Assembly (NCBI GenBank): GCA_038065755.1 | Contig: JBBTQJ010000019.1 | Location: 1 to 31,244, forward strand | DNA: 31,244 nucleotides | DNA from: JBBTQJ01 sp038065755 | GTDB lineage: Bacteria; Patescibacteriota; Minisyncoccia; Minisyncoccales; Staskawiczbacteraceae | Direction of reading: 5' to 3' | Position numbers and translations under genes: made by a program | Part shown: positions 1 to 6,010 of the stretch, piece after piece | Layout: the number at the start of each line of letters is the position of its first letter | How positions within the stretch are numbered: position 1 is the stretch's first letter | Notes under the pieces: generated by a model | Seen by the model: only the letters and a program-made list of their open reading frames with translations | Told to the model about the DNA's origin: nothing | Database searches by the model: none

Positions 1-55
1 ACGCCCAATAAATCCGGGTAACGCTTGGGGATTCTGTCTTACCGCTCCTGCTGGC
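1..55 (-). rRNA. rrs: 16S rRNA, 3' exon (start only; continues off the left edge)
   Basis: Read on the minus strand, this begins GCCAGCAGGAGCGGTAA and runs to TTACCCGGATTTATTGGGCG, which is the 530 loop and following helix of 16S rRNA (about E. coli 517-570). Bases 525-526 are GA instead of the usual CC, and the pairing bases 505-506 in the 5' exon are changed to match. Roughly two thirds of the gene lies outside the window. The exon is separated from the 5' exon by a group I intron. Confidence 0.93.
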
Positions 56-919
56 CGATATCAGACAATAATTTAATAATTTTGTCAATATATCGCTAAT
101 TTCGGACTATACCATCATCTAGCATATAAAAAAATGCTTGAGCTCGGCGTCTGATAGCGGGTTAAATTACCGCTATCTCGTCCCTTTTACAGGACTCAGT
201 CTCTGAGGGGTTAAAGTATAGGGAGGTATCCTATTAGAGAAACATTTTAGAACATAAGGCGAGATTAAATTAAAAAATCTATCTCGTCCTTTCGCGCCAA
301 TATATATTTCGGGATATCTTTTACCGCGACAAAGCGGTGTTTGTATAGAAGATTCAACCCCAAAATTTTCTTTTAAAACATTTACCAATAGTTTATTGTT
401 CTCAATGGTAAATGCATTAGTGCAAAAGGAAAAATTATAGTGGTCTTTTGGACGAAAATCTAAACTTCCATCGTCCATGTACCATATTGCTAAACTTAAT
501 GGCGAAACCAATAAATTTTTGATATTTTCTGGAACAATTTTTTTCTTGTCTTTATAAAATATTTCTCTATAAAAAGAAACATCCTCCAAATATCTTGTTT
601 GAAAATACCATTGCTTATAATCGCTTCTTTGTTTCGGCGGAGTATTGCATAAATCTTTTAAATAAGAATATAACCAGAAAACATAATCTTTATGTCCATC
701 TGATTGTTTTATTCTTAAAGATTTTTTGTCAATCCATGCGTCGCCTAAAAGCGTTCCTATAATAATTTCATGCTGTTTCTTTATCATTACCTCATTATAC
801 TCAACTTCCCTGCTGATTGCTACACTAAGATTTACCATAAGGTAAAAGGAGCAATAGTGTAGGTTCCAGCATATGAGCCGAGTTTTAATTCTGCGCCTGG
901 CAATCTTCATGGATTGCCC
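56..919 (-). mobile_element. Group I self-splicing intron in 16S rRNA, insertion site S516
   Basis: This 864-nt segment interrupts 16S rRNA between E. coli positions 516 and 517. The 5' exon ends in U (920) and the intron ends in G (56), the terminal bases expected of group I introns. Core elements are visible on the minus strand: CAATCAGCAGGGAAG at 805-819, like the conserved P4/P6-forming segment, and GAGACTGAGTCC at 192-203, like the P7/S element that holds the guanosine site. Joining the exons restores a normal TTCTGT-GCCAGC junction. The intron carries a LAGLIDADG endonuclease gene, so it is probably mobile or recently so. The class is clear; the exact subclass is not. Confidence 0.88.
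173..787 (-). CDS. LAGLIDADG homing endonuclease within the 16S intron
   Basis: This is a 204-residue DNA endonuclease expected to cut intronless 16S genes at the S516 site and promote intron homing. The first LAGLIDADG helix is IIIGTLLGD (residues 8-16, acidic D16); the second is LAIWYMDDG (99-107, D105/D106). Two motifs in one chain indicate a monomeric enzyme. I start at ATG 787 because it is preceded by GAGG and gives the normal family N-terminus; the frame stays open upstream to an ATG at 910, but that adds 41 residues unlike the family and overlaps intron structure. The last codons run across the P7-like element at 192-203, so protein and ribozyme share sequence. SD-led start and intron location fit an independent mobile gene. 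Confidence 0.9.
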   Translation of the reverse strand: MIKKQHEIIIGTLLGDAWIDKKSLRIKQSDGHKDYVFWLYSYLKDLCNTPPKQRSDYKQWYFQTRYLEDVSFYREIFYKDKKKIVPENIKNLLVSPLSLAIWYMDDGSLDFRPKDHYNFSFCTNAFTIENNKLLVNVLKENFGVESSIQTPLCRGKRYPEIYIGAKGRDRFFNLISPYVLKCFSNRIPPYTLTPQRLSPVKGTR

Positions 920-1399
920 ACAGAATTAGGATCCCCTTATTCCTCTGGTACTGTCTGCCTTGCGGCTTCCTCCCAGAGAAAAGATTTTTACACTCCGAAG
1001 AGCTTCTTCGATCACGTAACGTCGCTCCGTCAGGCTTTCGCCCATTGCGGAAGATTCTCGACTGCAGCCTCCCGTAGGAGTATGGCCCGTGTCGCAGTGC
1101 CATTCTTGGGGGTCGCGCTCTCACGCCCCCTACCCGTCATAGCCTTGGTGAGCCATTACCTCGCCAACAAGCTGATAGGCCGCAGGCCAATCTTCAACCG
1201 GTAATCCTTGCGGACACCCTTTACTCTTGCGAGACCATCATGAATTACCCAACCTTTCGGCTGGCTATACATGTGTTGAAGGTTTGTACCCACGTGTTAC
1301 TAAGCCGTTCGCCGCTGTCCCTTGCGGGACCGCACGACTTGCATGCCGGTATCCACGTTACCAGCGTTCACCCTGAGCTAGGATCAAACTCTCAAAAAA
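920..1399 (-). rRNA. rrs: 16S rRNA, 5' exon
   Basis: The minus strand starts near GAGAGTTTGATCCTAGCTCAG (1373-1393), the universal 5' site, and contains ACTCCTACGGGAGGC in the 338 region. I place the mature 5' end at about 1399 by counting back from GAGTTTGATC. The exon is about 480 nt against 516 in E. coli; part of the difference is a short helix 17 (near GGGAGGAAGCCGCAAGGCAGACAGT written in pieces at 931-980). It ends at U516 (920), where the intron begins. Confidence 0.95.
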
Positions 1400-1433
1400 A
1401 CTAGTATAAACTAAAATAGAATAAACTAGTGGT

Positions 1434-1453
1434 GTTTTGGCCGAAGCCAAAAC
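1434..1453 (-). other. UUCG tetraloop hairpin in the 16S leader
   Basis: GTTTTGGC-TTCG-GCCAAAAC gives eight perfect pairs closed by an exceptionally stable tetraloop. It lies about 40 nt before the 16S 5' end and is a likely antitermination or precursor-processing element. Confidence 0.6.
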
Positions 1454-1558
1454 AAATAATTCGAGACAACTTTAAGAAACTAATTCCCCGGACTTAATAC
1501 ATTTTTAAGCCGGGATGCATTATTAAATTATCAAATTACTTTCCCTGCAATCTATTCT

Positions 1559-1605
1559 GAAAAAAACACCCGCGAAGATATTTAATTGCTTAAACACCTT
1601 CGCGG
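1559..1605 (-). terminator. Terminator-shaped hairpin upstream of 16S
   Basis: On the minus strand CCGCGAAG (1598-1605) pairs with CTTCGCGG (1570-1577) across a 20-nt loop, followed by GTGTTTTTTT. It could stop readthrough from the toxin-antitoxin operon, but it also lies downstream of the proposed rRNA promoter at 1681-1708. Confidence 0.6.
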
Positions 1606-1680
1606 ATATTTATTTAGCTGTTAAATTTTAATAAATATCTTTTTCTATTTTTATATTTTAATAATATCTATTATTTATAC

Positions 1681-1708
1681 ATTCTATTCTAAAATAAATC
1701 CTTGTCAA
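1681..1708 (-). promoter_or_regulatory. Promoter, probably rRNA operon
   Basis: TTGACA (1703-1708), 16-bp spacer, TAGAAT (1681-1686), directed toward 16S. The -35 and spacer are nearly identical to the promoter at 2384-2411. Confidence 0.55.
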
Positions 1709-1722
1709 TAGCCAGCCGAAAA

Positions 1723-1983
1723 CTAATCGTATAATTTGCTATGGCTGGCAATTGTTAAAAATAAAACCTTATCTTTGCTTATTTGTTCATATACTGCCCT
1801 GATATCTCCTGTTATATTTATGCTCCGTAGCCCTTTTAATTTTCCGTGTAATTGATGATTATTTAGAATCGGATGAATTGGATCTTTAGAAAAAATATTT
1901 ATTCTCTCATATAATTGTTCTTTGCAACTTAATGGCAACTTATTCAAATCTTTCTTAAAATTTCTATGAAAATCAATTATCAT
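1723..1983 (-). CDS. Type II toxin, YafQ/RelE-family mRNA interferase
   Basis: An 86-residue RelE/ParE-fold toxin, expected to cleave mRNA at the ribosome. The YafQ-like core is seen in LHGKLKGLRS (45-54), GDIRAVY (59-65) and the C-terminal SHSKLYD (80-86), where H81 and Y85 match the family's catalytic tail. Length is normal for YafQ/RelE. It follows its antitoxin with a 6-nt gap, the common antitoxin-toxin order, and should share the promoter at 2384-2411. No frameshift or missing core is seen, so it looks intact. The subfamily (YafQ rather than RelE or ParE) is inferred from the tail and less certain. Confidence 0.85.
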   Translation of the reverse strand: MIIDFHRNFKKDLNKLPLSCKEQLYERINIFSKDPIHPILNNHQLHGKLKGLRSINITGDIRAVYEQISKDKVLFLTIASHSKLYD

Positions 1984-1989
1984 TTTTAT

Positions 1990-2346
1990 TTACTTACTAA
2001 AAAGAAATTTTCGGACTTCTGCCATTGAACTGGTACTATAAGCAACTTTTGGGTTTTTATGATATTCTTTGCTTCTTCGTAAAATTTCTTTTTCGACTGC
2101 CGGCTTCAGTCTTGGCTCAAGTTTTACTGAAAATTCGCGAGTGCGTATAAACTCGCGTAAGTGAGCGTTTATAATAGTAGAAAGAGGAACCCCCATCTGC
2201 GAAGCTATTTGTTTTGCCTTCTCTTTCTCCTTCTTATCAACCTTAACATTTAAAATAGTTTTCACCCCGTTAGAAGTTTGTCTTATTATGTTTTCGTACA
2301 AACTATAGTTAATATTTTTTGCCCCGATATTTCTAACGGGGTTCAT
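1990..2346 (-). CDS. RelB/DinJ-family antitoxin with repeat-derived N-terminus
   Basis: A 118-residue antitoxin of the RelB/DinJ type: a ribbon-helix-helix DNA-binding part (TILNVKVDKKEKEKAKQIAS, then MGVPLSTIINAHLREFI) and a charged C-terminal toxin-wrapping tail. The normal family N-terminus would begin near KTILNVKV. The first 27 residues come instead from a 79-bp segment bounded by inverted TTCTAACGGGGT repeats (2264-2342), read as MNPVRN at one end and TSNGV at the other. The GTG at 2265, inside the repeat, gives a family-like start and may be the true one; the ATG at 2346 is the other candidate. The pair should repress its own promoter, as is usual for this family. Confidence 0.82.
   Translation of the reverse strand: MNPVRNIGAKNINYSLYENIIRQTSNGVKTILNVKVDKKEKEKAKQIASQMGVPLSTIINAHLREFIRTREFSVKLEPRLKPAVEKEILRRSKEYHKNPKVAYSTSSMAEVRKFLFSK
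2264..2342. repeat. 79-bp module bounded by inverted TTCTAACGGGGT repeats
   Basis: The plus strand reads ACCCCGTTAGAA at 2264-2275 and TTCTAACGGGGT at 2331-2342, a perfect 12-bp inverted repeat around 55 bp of AT-rich sequence. It covers the start of the antitoxin gene and encodes its extra N-terminal residues. Confidence 0.8.
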
Positions 2347-2383
2347 AAATATATCTGTTGTATATATAATGGTTATATTTTAC

Positions 2384-2411
2384 ATATTACTTCAAAATAA
2401 ACCCTTGTCAA
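2384..2411 (-). promoter_or_regulatory. Promoter of the toxin-antitoxin operon
   Basis: TTGACA (2406-2411), 16-bp spacer, TAATAT (2384-2389), about 31 nt of leader before the ATG at 2346. The -35 overlaps the stop codon of the upstream acetyltransferase gene. Confidence 0.6.
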
Positions 2412-3094
2412 TAGCTGTTTTCATTTTTCTGCTTATTAAGATATTTGACGAATTTTATATATTTTATAACTTTACCAGACCATTTCGTGCCCCCTTCGTC
2501 CTCCTCTGGTTCACCCTCTTGTTTATACCCTAATTTTTCATAGAACCCGATTCTTCCTTTTGACCCAACAGTTTGTTTATTTTGATCGTTGGTATACAAC
2601 TCTATTTTTTCAACTCCTATTTTTCTCACTTCATCTTCTGCGCTTAAAGTCAGAGCCGTTCCTATGCCCTTGCCATGATATTTTTCTAAAACAGAAACCG
2701 TGCTTGCTTCTCTAACATTAGCAGGAAGTTCAACTCCCCATCTCATTTTTCCAAACTCAACATAACCCGCAATTTCACCCTCGACTTCTAAAACAATAAA
2801 AGCCAATTCATCGGGCTGAGAAAGACTTCTTTCTAAGTTAAGCTCCATAACTTTTTCTATTTCACCAGGCGGTTTTGGCTCCACGCCATATTCTTTCCTC
2901 CTAAACTCCGACCGGTTATTATCCACTTCAACAAGATCCTGATAATCTTCTTTTTTGGCATATCTTATAATTCCTTCTTTAACAATTTCTTTGCCGTCAA
3001 TAGTCTCCGTCCACTGGAAAGGTCCAATAACCCTACCCTCTCTGCTTTCAACGGATTTTTCCGATTTTAATTCGCCTTCAAAATTTTCTGGCAT
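2408..3094 (-). CDS. GNAT-family N-acetyltransferase
   Basis: A 228-residue protein with a C-terminal GNAT domain that would transfer an acetyl group from acetyl-CoA; the acceptor is unknown. Motif A is VSVLEKYHGKGIGTAL, with the GKGIGT pyrophosphate-binding loop, followed by the acidic/aromatic IELYTND and GFYEKLGYK of motif B. The first ~60 residues (rich in E and K, then GPFQWTETIDGKE) are not part of the GNAT fold and I do not recognise them. I chose ATG 3094; the frame extends 7 codons to a TTG with no better ribosome site. Its stop overlaps the -35 of the toxin-antitoxin promoter. Confidence 0.8.
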   Translation of the reverse strand: MPENFEGELKSEKSVESREGRVIGPFQWTETIDGKEIVKEGIIRYAKKEDYQDLVEVDNNRSEFRRKEYGVEPKPPGEIEKVMELNLERSLSQPDELAFIVLEVEGEIAGYVEFGKMRWGVELPANVREASTVSVLEKYHGKGIGTALTLSAEDEVRKIGVEKIELYTNDQNKQTVGSKGRIGFYEKLGYKQEGEPEEDEGGTKWSGKVIKYIKFVKYLNKQKNENSY

Positions 3095-3140
3095 ATTTTT
3101 ATATTCACAAAGCAACTACGAAAAAAAGCGATCGCTGATT

Positions 3141-3713
3141 TTAGTAGCTACTTTTATTTTCTTTAATTAATTGATTTAAAATATCTGTTGTTCCGTGTTT
3201 CTCGGCCCAGTTTTTAATATATTCCAAGTCCACTTTTGAAATTCTTAATATAGATTTTATGTCATCTATATGGCGGCTGGAATCTGAATCCTTAAACCAT
3301 TGGAGTTTAACTATTATCAAGTCTTCAGGGGCAATCATTAAAATTTTTTCTCCAAAAATATTTTTTGAAATTGCCCTTTTAAATTCCGCGATCTTATGAG
3401 CATCATTTTTATCAATTGGCCAAAAATCAATTTTTAAGCCACTTTCATTGTGAATAATATTAAAAGAAATATTATGCTCTAACATGCTTTCTATGCCCTC
3501 TCTGCTTACATAAAATTCTTTTTCAAACAATTTTATTATTTTATCTGTTTTTGAAGAATCTATCTCTATTATTATATCAATGTCGTGAGTACTTCTTGGG
3601 GCGCCCCAAAAACTTACCGCAACCCCGCCCGTAACAACATAAGGAATTTTTAAAATTTTCAGTCTTTTCACAACTAACTGCAGGATATCTATTAGGTCTA
3701 TTTCATTTTTCAT
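3141..3713 (-). CDS. Nucleotidyltransferase-fold protein
   Basis: A 190-residue protein of the pol-beta-like nucleotidyltransferase superfamily. The signature GG-x3-S...D-x-D is at residues 29-46 (GGVAVSFWGAPR, then D44 and D46); a third acidic residue is likely D96 in LKIDFW. The rest is helical with a conserved-looking APEDLIIVKLQWF segment, typical of the AbiEii/DUF-type NTases found in defence, toxin or antibiotic-modification modules. The substrate cannot be told from sequence. It overlaps the upstream small gene (3703-3888) by 11 nt, so the two are translationally coupled and probably act together. Confidence 0.78.
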   Translation of the reverse strand: MKNEIDLIDILQLVVKRLKILKIPYVVTGGVAVSFWGAPRSTHDIDIIIEIDSSKTDKIIKLFEKEFYVSREGIESMLEHNISFNIIHNESGLKIDFWPIDKNDAHKIAEFKRAISKNIFGEKILMIAPEDLIIVKLQWFKDSDSSRHIDDIKSILRISKVDLEYIKNWAEKHGTTDILNQLIKENKSSY

Positions 3714-3888
3714 ATATTCTTTTTAAAATTTCTTTTTTTAAATTTTCTTTTGAAATTTTAGGATTTCGGCTTTTTATGTTTTCCTCTGCCAATTTTATAA
3801 CAAACCTTCGCAAATTCATTGCGATTTTAAGCCGTTCTTCACCTGTTTTTCTACTCATTATTTTTATATACCTTTCTTCAGTTGTCAT
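3703..3888 (-). CDS. Small helical partner of the nucleotidyltransferase
   Basis: A 61-residue, lysine/arginine-rich and almost entirely helical protein (RLKIAMNLRRFVIKLAEENI, then NPKISKENLKKEILKRIY). I know similar short proteins next to nucleotidyltransferase genes in other prokaryotes but no established function. The 11-nt overlap with the downstream gene argues for a two-gene module in which this could be the antitoxin, an activator or a substrate. It has no HEPN motif (no R-x4-6-H), so this is not a standard MNT-HEPN pair. ATG at 3888 is the only reasonable start. Confidence 0.65.
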   Translation of the reverse strand: MTTEERYIKIMSRKTGEERLKIAMNLRRFVIKLAEENIKSRNPKISKENLKKEILKRIYEK

Positions 3889-3929
3889 TTTTTTTAAATT
3901 AAATCAATTATTTTACTTTAACATGAATA

Positions 3930-3955
3930 TAAAAAACAAAAAAGCCTTTAGGGCT
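3930..3955 (-). terminator. Terminator after tRNA-Thr
   Basis: On the minus strand AGCC-CTAAA-GGCT is followed by TTTTTTGTTTTTTAT. The stem is short, but the U-tract is long and it lies just 17 nt past the tRNA. Confidence 0.6.
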
Positions 3956-3971
3956 AATTTGTCGCATAATA

Positions 3972-4043
3972 AGCCACCTCGCAGATTCGAACTGCGGACC
4001 TACTGTTTACAAAACAGTTGCTCTACCGCTGAGCTAAGGTGGC
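3972..4043 (-). tRNA. tRNA-Thr (anticodon TGT)
   Basis: The minus strand folds as a full cloverleaf: acceptor GCCACCT/AGGTGGC, D arm GCTC-AGCGGTA-GAGC, anticodon stem ACTGT/ACAGT with loop TTTGTAA (anticodon TGT, reading ACA), T arm CGCAG-TTCGAAT-CTGCG. The discriminator base is T and no CCA is encoded, so CCA must be added by a nucleotidyltransferase. Confidence 0.96.
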
Positions 4044-4062
4044 AGTATTGCAAGAATAATTT

Positions 4063-4380
4063 CTACTTTTTTTCTTTCAAATCCTTGTCTGTCTGTTGGG
4101 CTTTTTTTCTTATTTTGCGCAAAAGTTCATCAATTTTTGTTTCAACTCTTAGGGTTAAACATTTTACAAAAGAAAGAAATTTATGCAAGATTATTTGTTT
4201 CTTAAAAAAATTGTAAAAATCTTTAATCTTTTCTTCTGTTTTTAAAACAATCTTGCCTTTTTTAATTTCGCTTCCGCTATTTTGTGGCAATTGCGCCAAA
4301 ACAGGAACCTTGCTGGCCATAATAAATAAAACGCCCCCAAAACTGCAGATAAATATAATTAAAGCTATGAGTTCTATCAT
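4063..4380 (-). CDS. Small membrane-anchored protein, unknown function
   Basis: A 105-residue protein with one N-terminal membrane segment (about residues 2-22, IELIALIIFICSFGGVLFIMA) and a cytoplasmic or periplasmic tail that is strongly basic and helical (KTEEKIKDFYNFFKKQ, then RVETKIDELLRKIRKKAQ). I recognise no domain. It lies 17 nt after tsf and probably belongs to the rpmE-rpsB-tsf transcript. Membrane-anchored proteins of this shape are common in Parcubacteria, but that says nothing of function. Confidence 0.65.
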   Translation of the reverse strand: MIELIALIIFICSFGGVLFIMASKVPVLAQLPQNSGSEIKKGKIVLKTEEKIKDFYNFFKKQIILHKFLSFVKCLTLRVETKIDELLRKIRKKAQQTDKDLKEKK

Positions 4381-4397
4381 TAAATAAATTTTAATTT

Positions 4398-4982
4398 TTA
4401 TATTTCGTATCTTGTAAATCTCTTCACTTCTATATTCTCCCCTATTTTTGCAACTGCGTCTTCAATTAAGTTTTTAATTGTTTTTGAGTCGTCTTTTATC
4501 CATGGCTGTGACAACAAAGAAATTCCTTCTTTATATTTTTTTAGTTTTCCTTCAATAATTTGTTTTACGATATTTTCCGGTTTTCCTGACTCTTTTATTT
4601 GCTCCTCATAAATTTTTGTTTCACCGTCTAAAAACTCTTCTGGTATATCTTGCTCGCTTACAAACAAAGGCTTCATTGCCGCTATTTGCAAACAAATTTC
4701 ATGGGATAAATTTTTAAAGTCTGGTGATTTGGCAACAAAATCCGATTCACACCTGATGTCTAACAAAACACCTGTTTTAAAGTTGGGATGGATATATGCG
4801 TCAACAATGCCCTGATTTGTCTCTCTTGTTATTTTTTTATCAGCCAGTTTTTTCCCCCAAATTCTTAAAAGCTCTTTTGCTTTTTCTATGTCACCCTGCG
4901 CTTGTTCAAGGGCTTTTTTTATTTCTGTGGGAGAAATTCCTGTTTCGTCTCGTAGTTGTTTTATTTGATCAATTGATATCAT
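4398..4982 (-). CDS. tsf: Translation elongation factor Ts
   Basis: EF-Ts, the guanine-nucleotide exchange factor that recycles EF-Tu. The N-terminal UBA-like domain (residues 1-45, QIKQLRDETGISPTEIKKAL) is followed by the conserved core with ESDFVAKS (79-86), equivalent to TDFVAKD, which contacts the EF-Tu switch region. At 194 residues it is one of the short forms, lacking most of the coiled-coil insertion of the 283-residue E. coli protein. Its start overlaps the end of rpsB by 14 nt, the usual rpsB-tsf arrangement with translational coupling. Confidence 0.96.
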   Translation of the reverse strand: MISIDQIKQLRDETGISPTEIKKALEQAQGDIEKAKELLRIWGKKLADKKITRETNQGIVDAYIHPNFKTGVLLDIRCESDFVAKSPDFKNLSHEICLQIAAMKPLFVSEQDIPEEFLDGETKIYEEQIKESGKPENIVKQIIEGKLKKYKEGISLLSQPWIKDDSKTIKNLIEDAVAKIGENIEVKRFTRYEI

Positions 4983-5670
4983 TGGGTTTTGAATTTATTA
5001 TGGTTTCTTTAACCTTTTCTAAAATATAATTTACAGAAGAAATTGCATCGTCGTTTGCTGGAATTGGATAGTCCGCTATGGTTGGATCAACGTTGGTATC
5101 GCATAACGCAATTATTTTTATGCCTTTTCTTTTTGCTTCCCTGGCTGAAGTGTCGTCTTTTTTTAGGTCTAAAATAAAAACCGCTTCCGGATTTTTTGTC
5201 ATATTTTTAATGCCTTCAAATTTAACCTTTAAAGATTCAATCTCTTTATCAAATTTTAATCTTTCTTTTTTTGTATATTTTTCAAGTTCTCCGGTTGATT
5301 TTTTCTTTTCTAAATCTTTAAAATATTCAACTCTTTTTGATATCGTTTCAAAATTGGTAAATGTTCCTCCTAGCCATCTTTCTGTAACATACGGCAAACC
5401 GCATTCTTCGGCTGCTAATTTTACCAGATTTTTAATTTGAATTTTCGTGCCTACAAAAACTATTGTTTTGCCTTCTGAAATAGTTTTTGAAACGAACCTT
5501 AAAGCTTTTTCCAACTCTTTAGCTGTTTTTTCCAAATCAATAACATGAACGCCGTTTTTGATACCCGAAACATACGGCTTCATTTTTGGATGAAGATTAG
5601 AAAATTTATGGCCAAAAGAAACGCCCATTTTTGCCATTTCCTCTATGTCTATTTTGGTATTTTCTTTCAT
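4969..5670 (-). CDS. rpsB: 30S ribosomal protein S2
   Basis: S2 binds late at the junction of the 30S head and body and is needed for S1 or mRNA docking. The family hallmarks are present: GVSFGHKFSNLHPKMKPY near the N-terminus, TKIQIKNLVKLAAEECGLPYV, RWLGGTFTNF, and the C-terminal ALCDTNVDPTIADYPIPAND. It has 233 residues, a usual length. It follows rpmE by 3 nt and overlaps tsf by 14 nt, so it is the middle gene of a three- or four-gene operon. No SD is seen upstream. Confidence 0.97.
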   Translation of the reverse strand: MKENTKIDIEEMAKMGVSFGHKFSNLHPKMKPYVSGIKNGVHVIDLEKTAKELEKALRFVSKTISEGKTIVFVGTKIQIKNLVKLAAEECGLPYVTERWLGGTFTNFETISKRVEYFKDLEKKKSTGELEKYTKKERLKFDKEIESLKVKFEGIKNMTKNPEAVFILDLKKDDTSAREAKRKGIKIIALCDTNVDPTIADYPIPANDDAISSVNYILEKVKETIINSKPNDIN

Positions 5671-5673
5671 GAT

Positions 5674-5898
5674 TTATTTATTAATTTTAACTATCTGTTT
5701 TTTTGCCGCTCTTTCTTTAAACTTCTGCACCCTTCCTAGTGTGTCTATAATTTTTTCTGTTTTTGTATAAAAAGGATGGCACCGAGAACAAACCTCGGTT
5801 TCTATGTGTTCTTTTGTCGAACCAATTGTAAAATTATTTCCGCAGGCGCAATGGACTGAAGCTTTAGAATAATATTTAGGATGTATATCTTTCTTCAT
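5674..5898 (-). CDS. rpmE: 50S ribosomal protein L31, zinc-binding form
   Basis: L31 bridges the 50S central protuberance and the 30S head. The 74-residue protein keeps the zinc-type cysteines C17, C19, C37 and C40 (HCACG ... VCSRCH), so it is the C+ paralogue rather than the zinc-free one. The C-terminus is extended by a basic KERAAKKQIVKINK tail. It leads the rpsB-tsf operon. A consensus-like promoter (5905-5933) ends 6 nt before the ATG, implying a transcript that begins at or next to the start codon. Confidence 0.96.
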   Translation of the reverse strand: MKKDIHPKYYSKASVHCACGNNFTIGSTKEHIETEVCSRCHPFYTKTEKIIDTLGRVQKFKERAAKKQIVKINK

Positions 5899-5904
5899 AA
5901 TAAT

Positions 5905-5933
5905 ATTATATCAATAATTTAATATACTATCAA
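5905..5933 (-). promoter_or_regulatory. Leaderless promoter of the rpmE operon
   Basis: TTGATA (5928-5933), 17-bp spacer, perfect TATAAT (5905-5910), then six bases to the ATG at 5898. The expected start of transcription coincides with the start codon. Confidence 0.72.
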
Positions 5934-5971
5934 GTATTTTAAAGAAAATCAATAGATTCTTGAGTAACGGG

Positions 5972-6000
5972 TTGATTTTTAAAAATTTTTGTATTATTAT
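5972..6000 (+). promoter_or_regulatory. Promoter of prfA, near-leaderless
   Basis: TTGATT (5972-5977), 17-bp spacer, TATTAT (5995-6000). Transcription should start near 6007, only a few bases before the ATG at 6011. It diverges from the rpmE promoter. Confidence 0.55.
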
Positions 6001-6010
6001 AAAAAATAAT

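Larger units (their letters stand above)
1400..1722 (-). other. rRNA leader region without a gene
   Basis: No plausible protein is seen here. On the minus strand the leader holds, in order, a promoter (1681-1708), a terminator-shaped hairpin (1559-1605), a bulged hairpin CCCGGCTTAA/TTAAG-T-CCGGG (1487-1514), a UUCG-loop hairpin GTTTTGGC/GCCAAAAC (about 1434-1453), and an AT-rich segment with two ACTAGT boxes just before 16S. The last parts probably form the precursor processing stem with sequence beyond the 16S 3' end. Confidence 0.6.

Noticed and set aside
885..1204. Open frames across the 16S 5' exon
   Set aside because: They are translations of rRNA, with no family resemblance.
3128..3135. 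GCGATCGC octamer
   Set aside because: A single copy, palindromic by chance or restriction-related; no repeat pattern.
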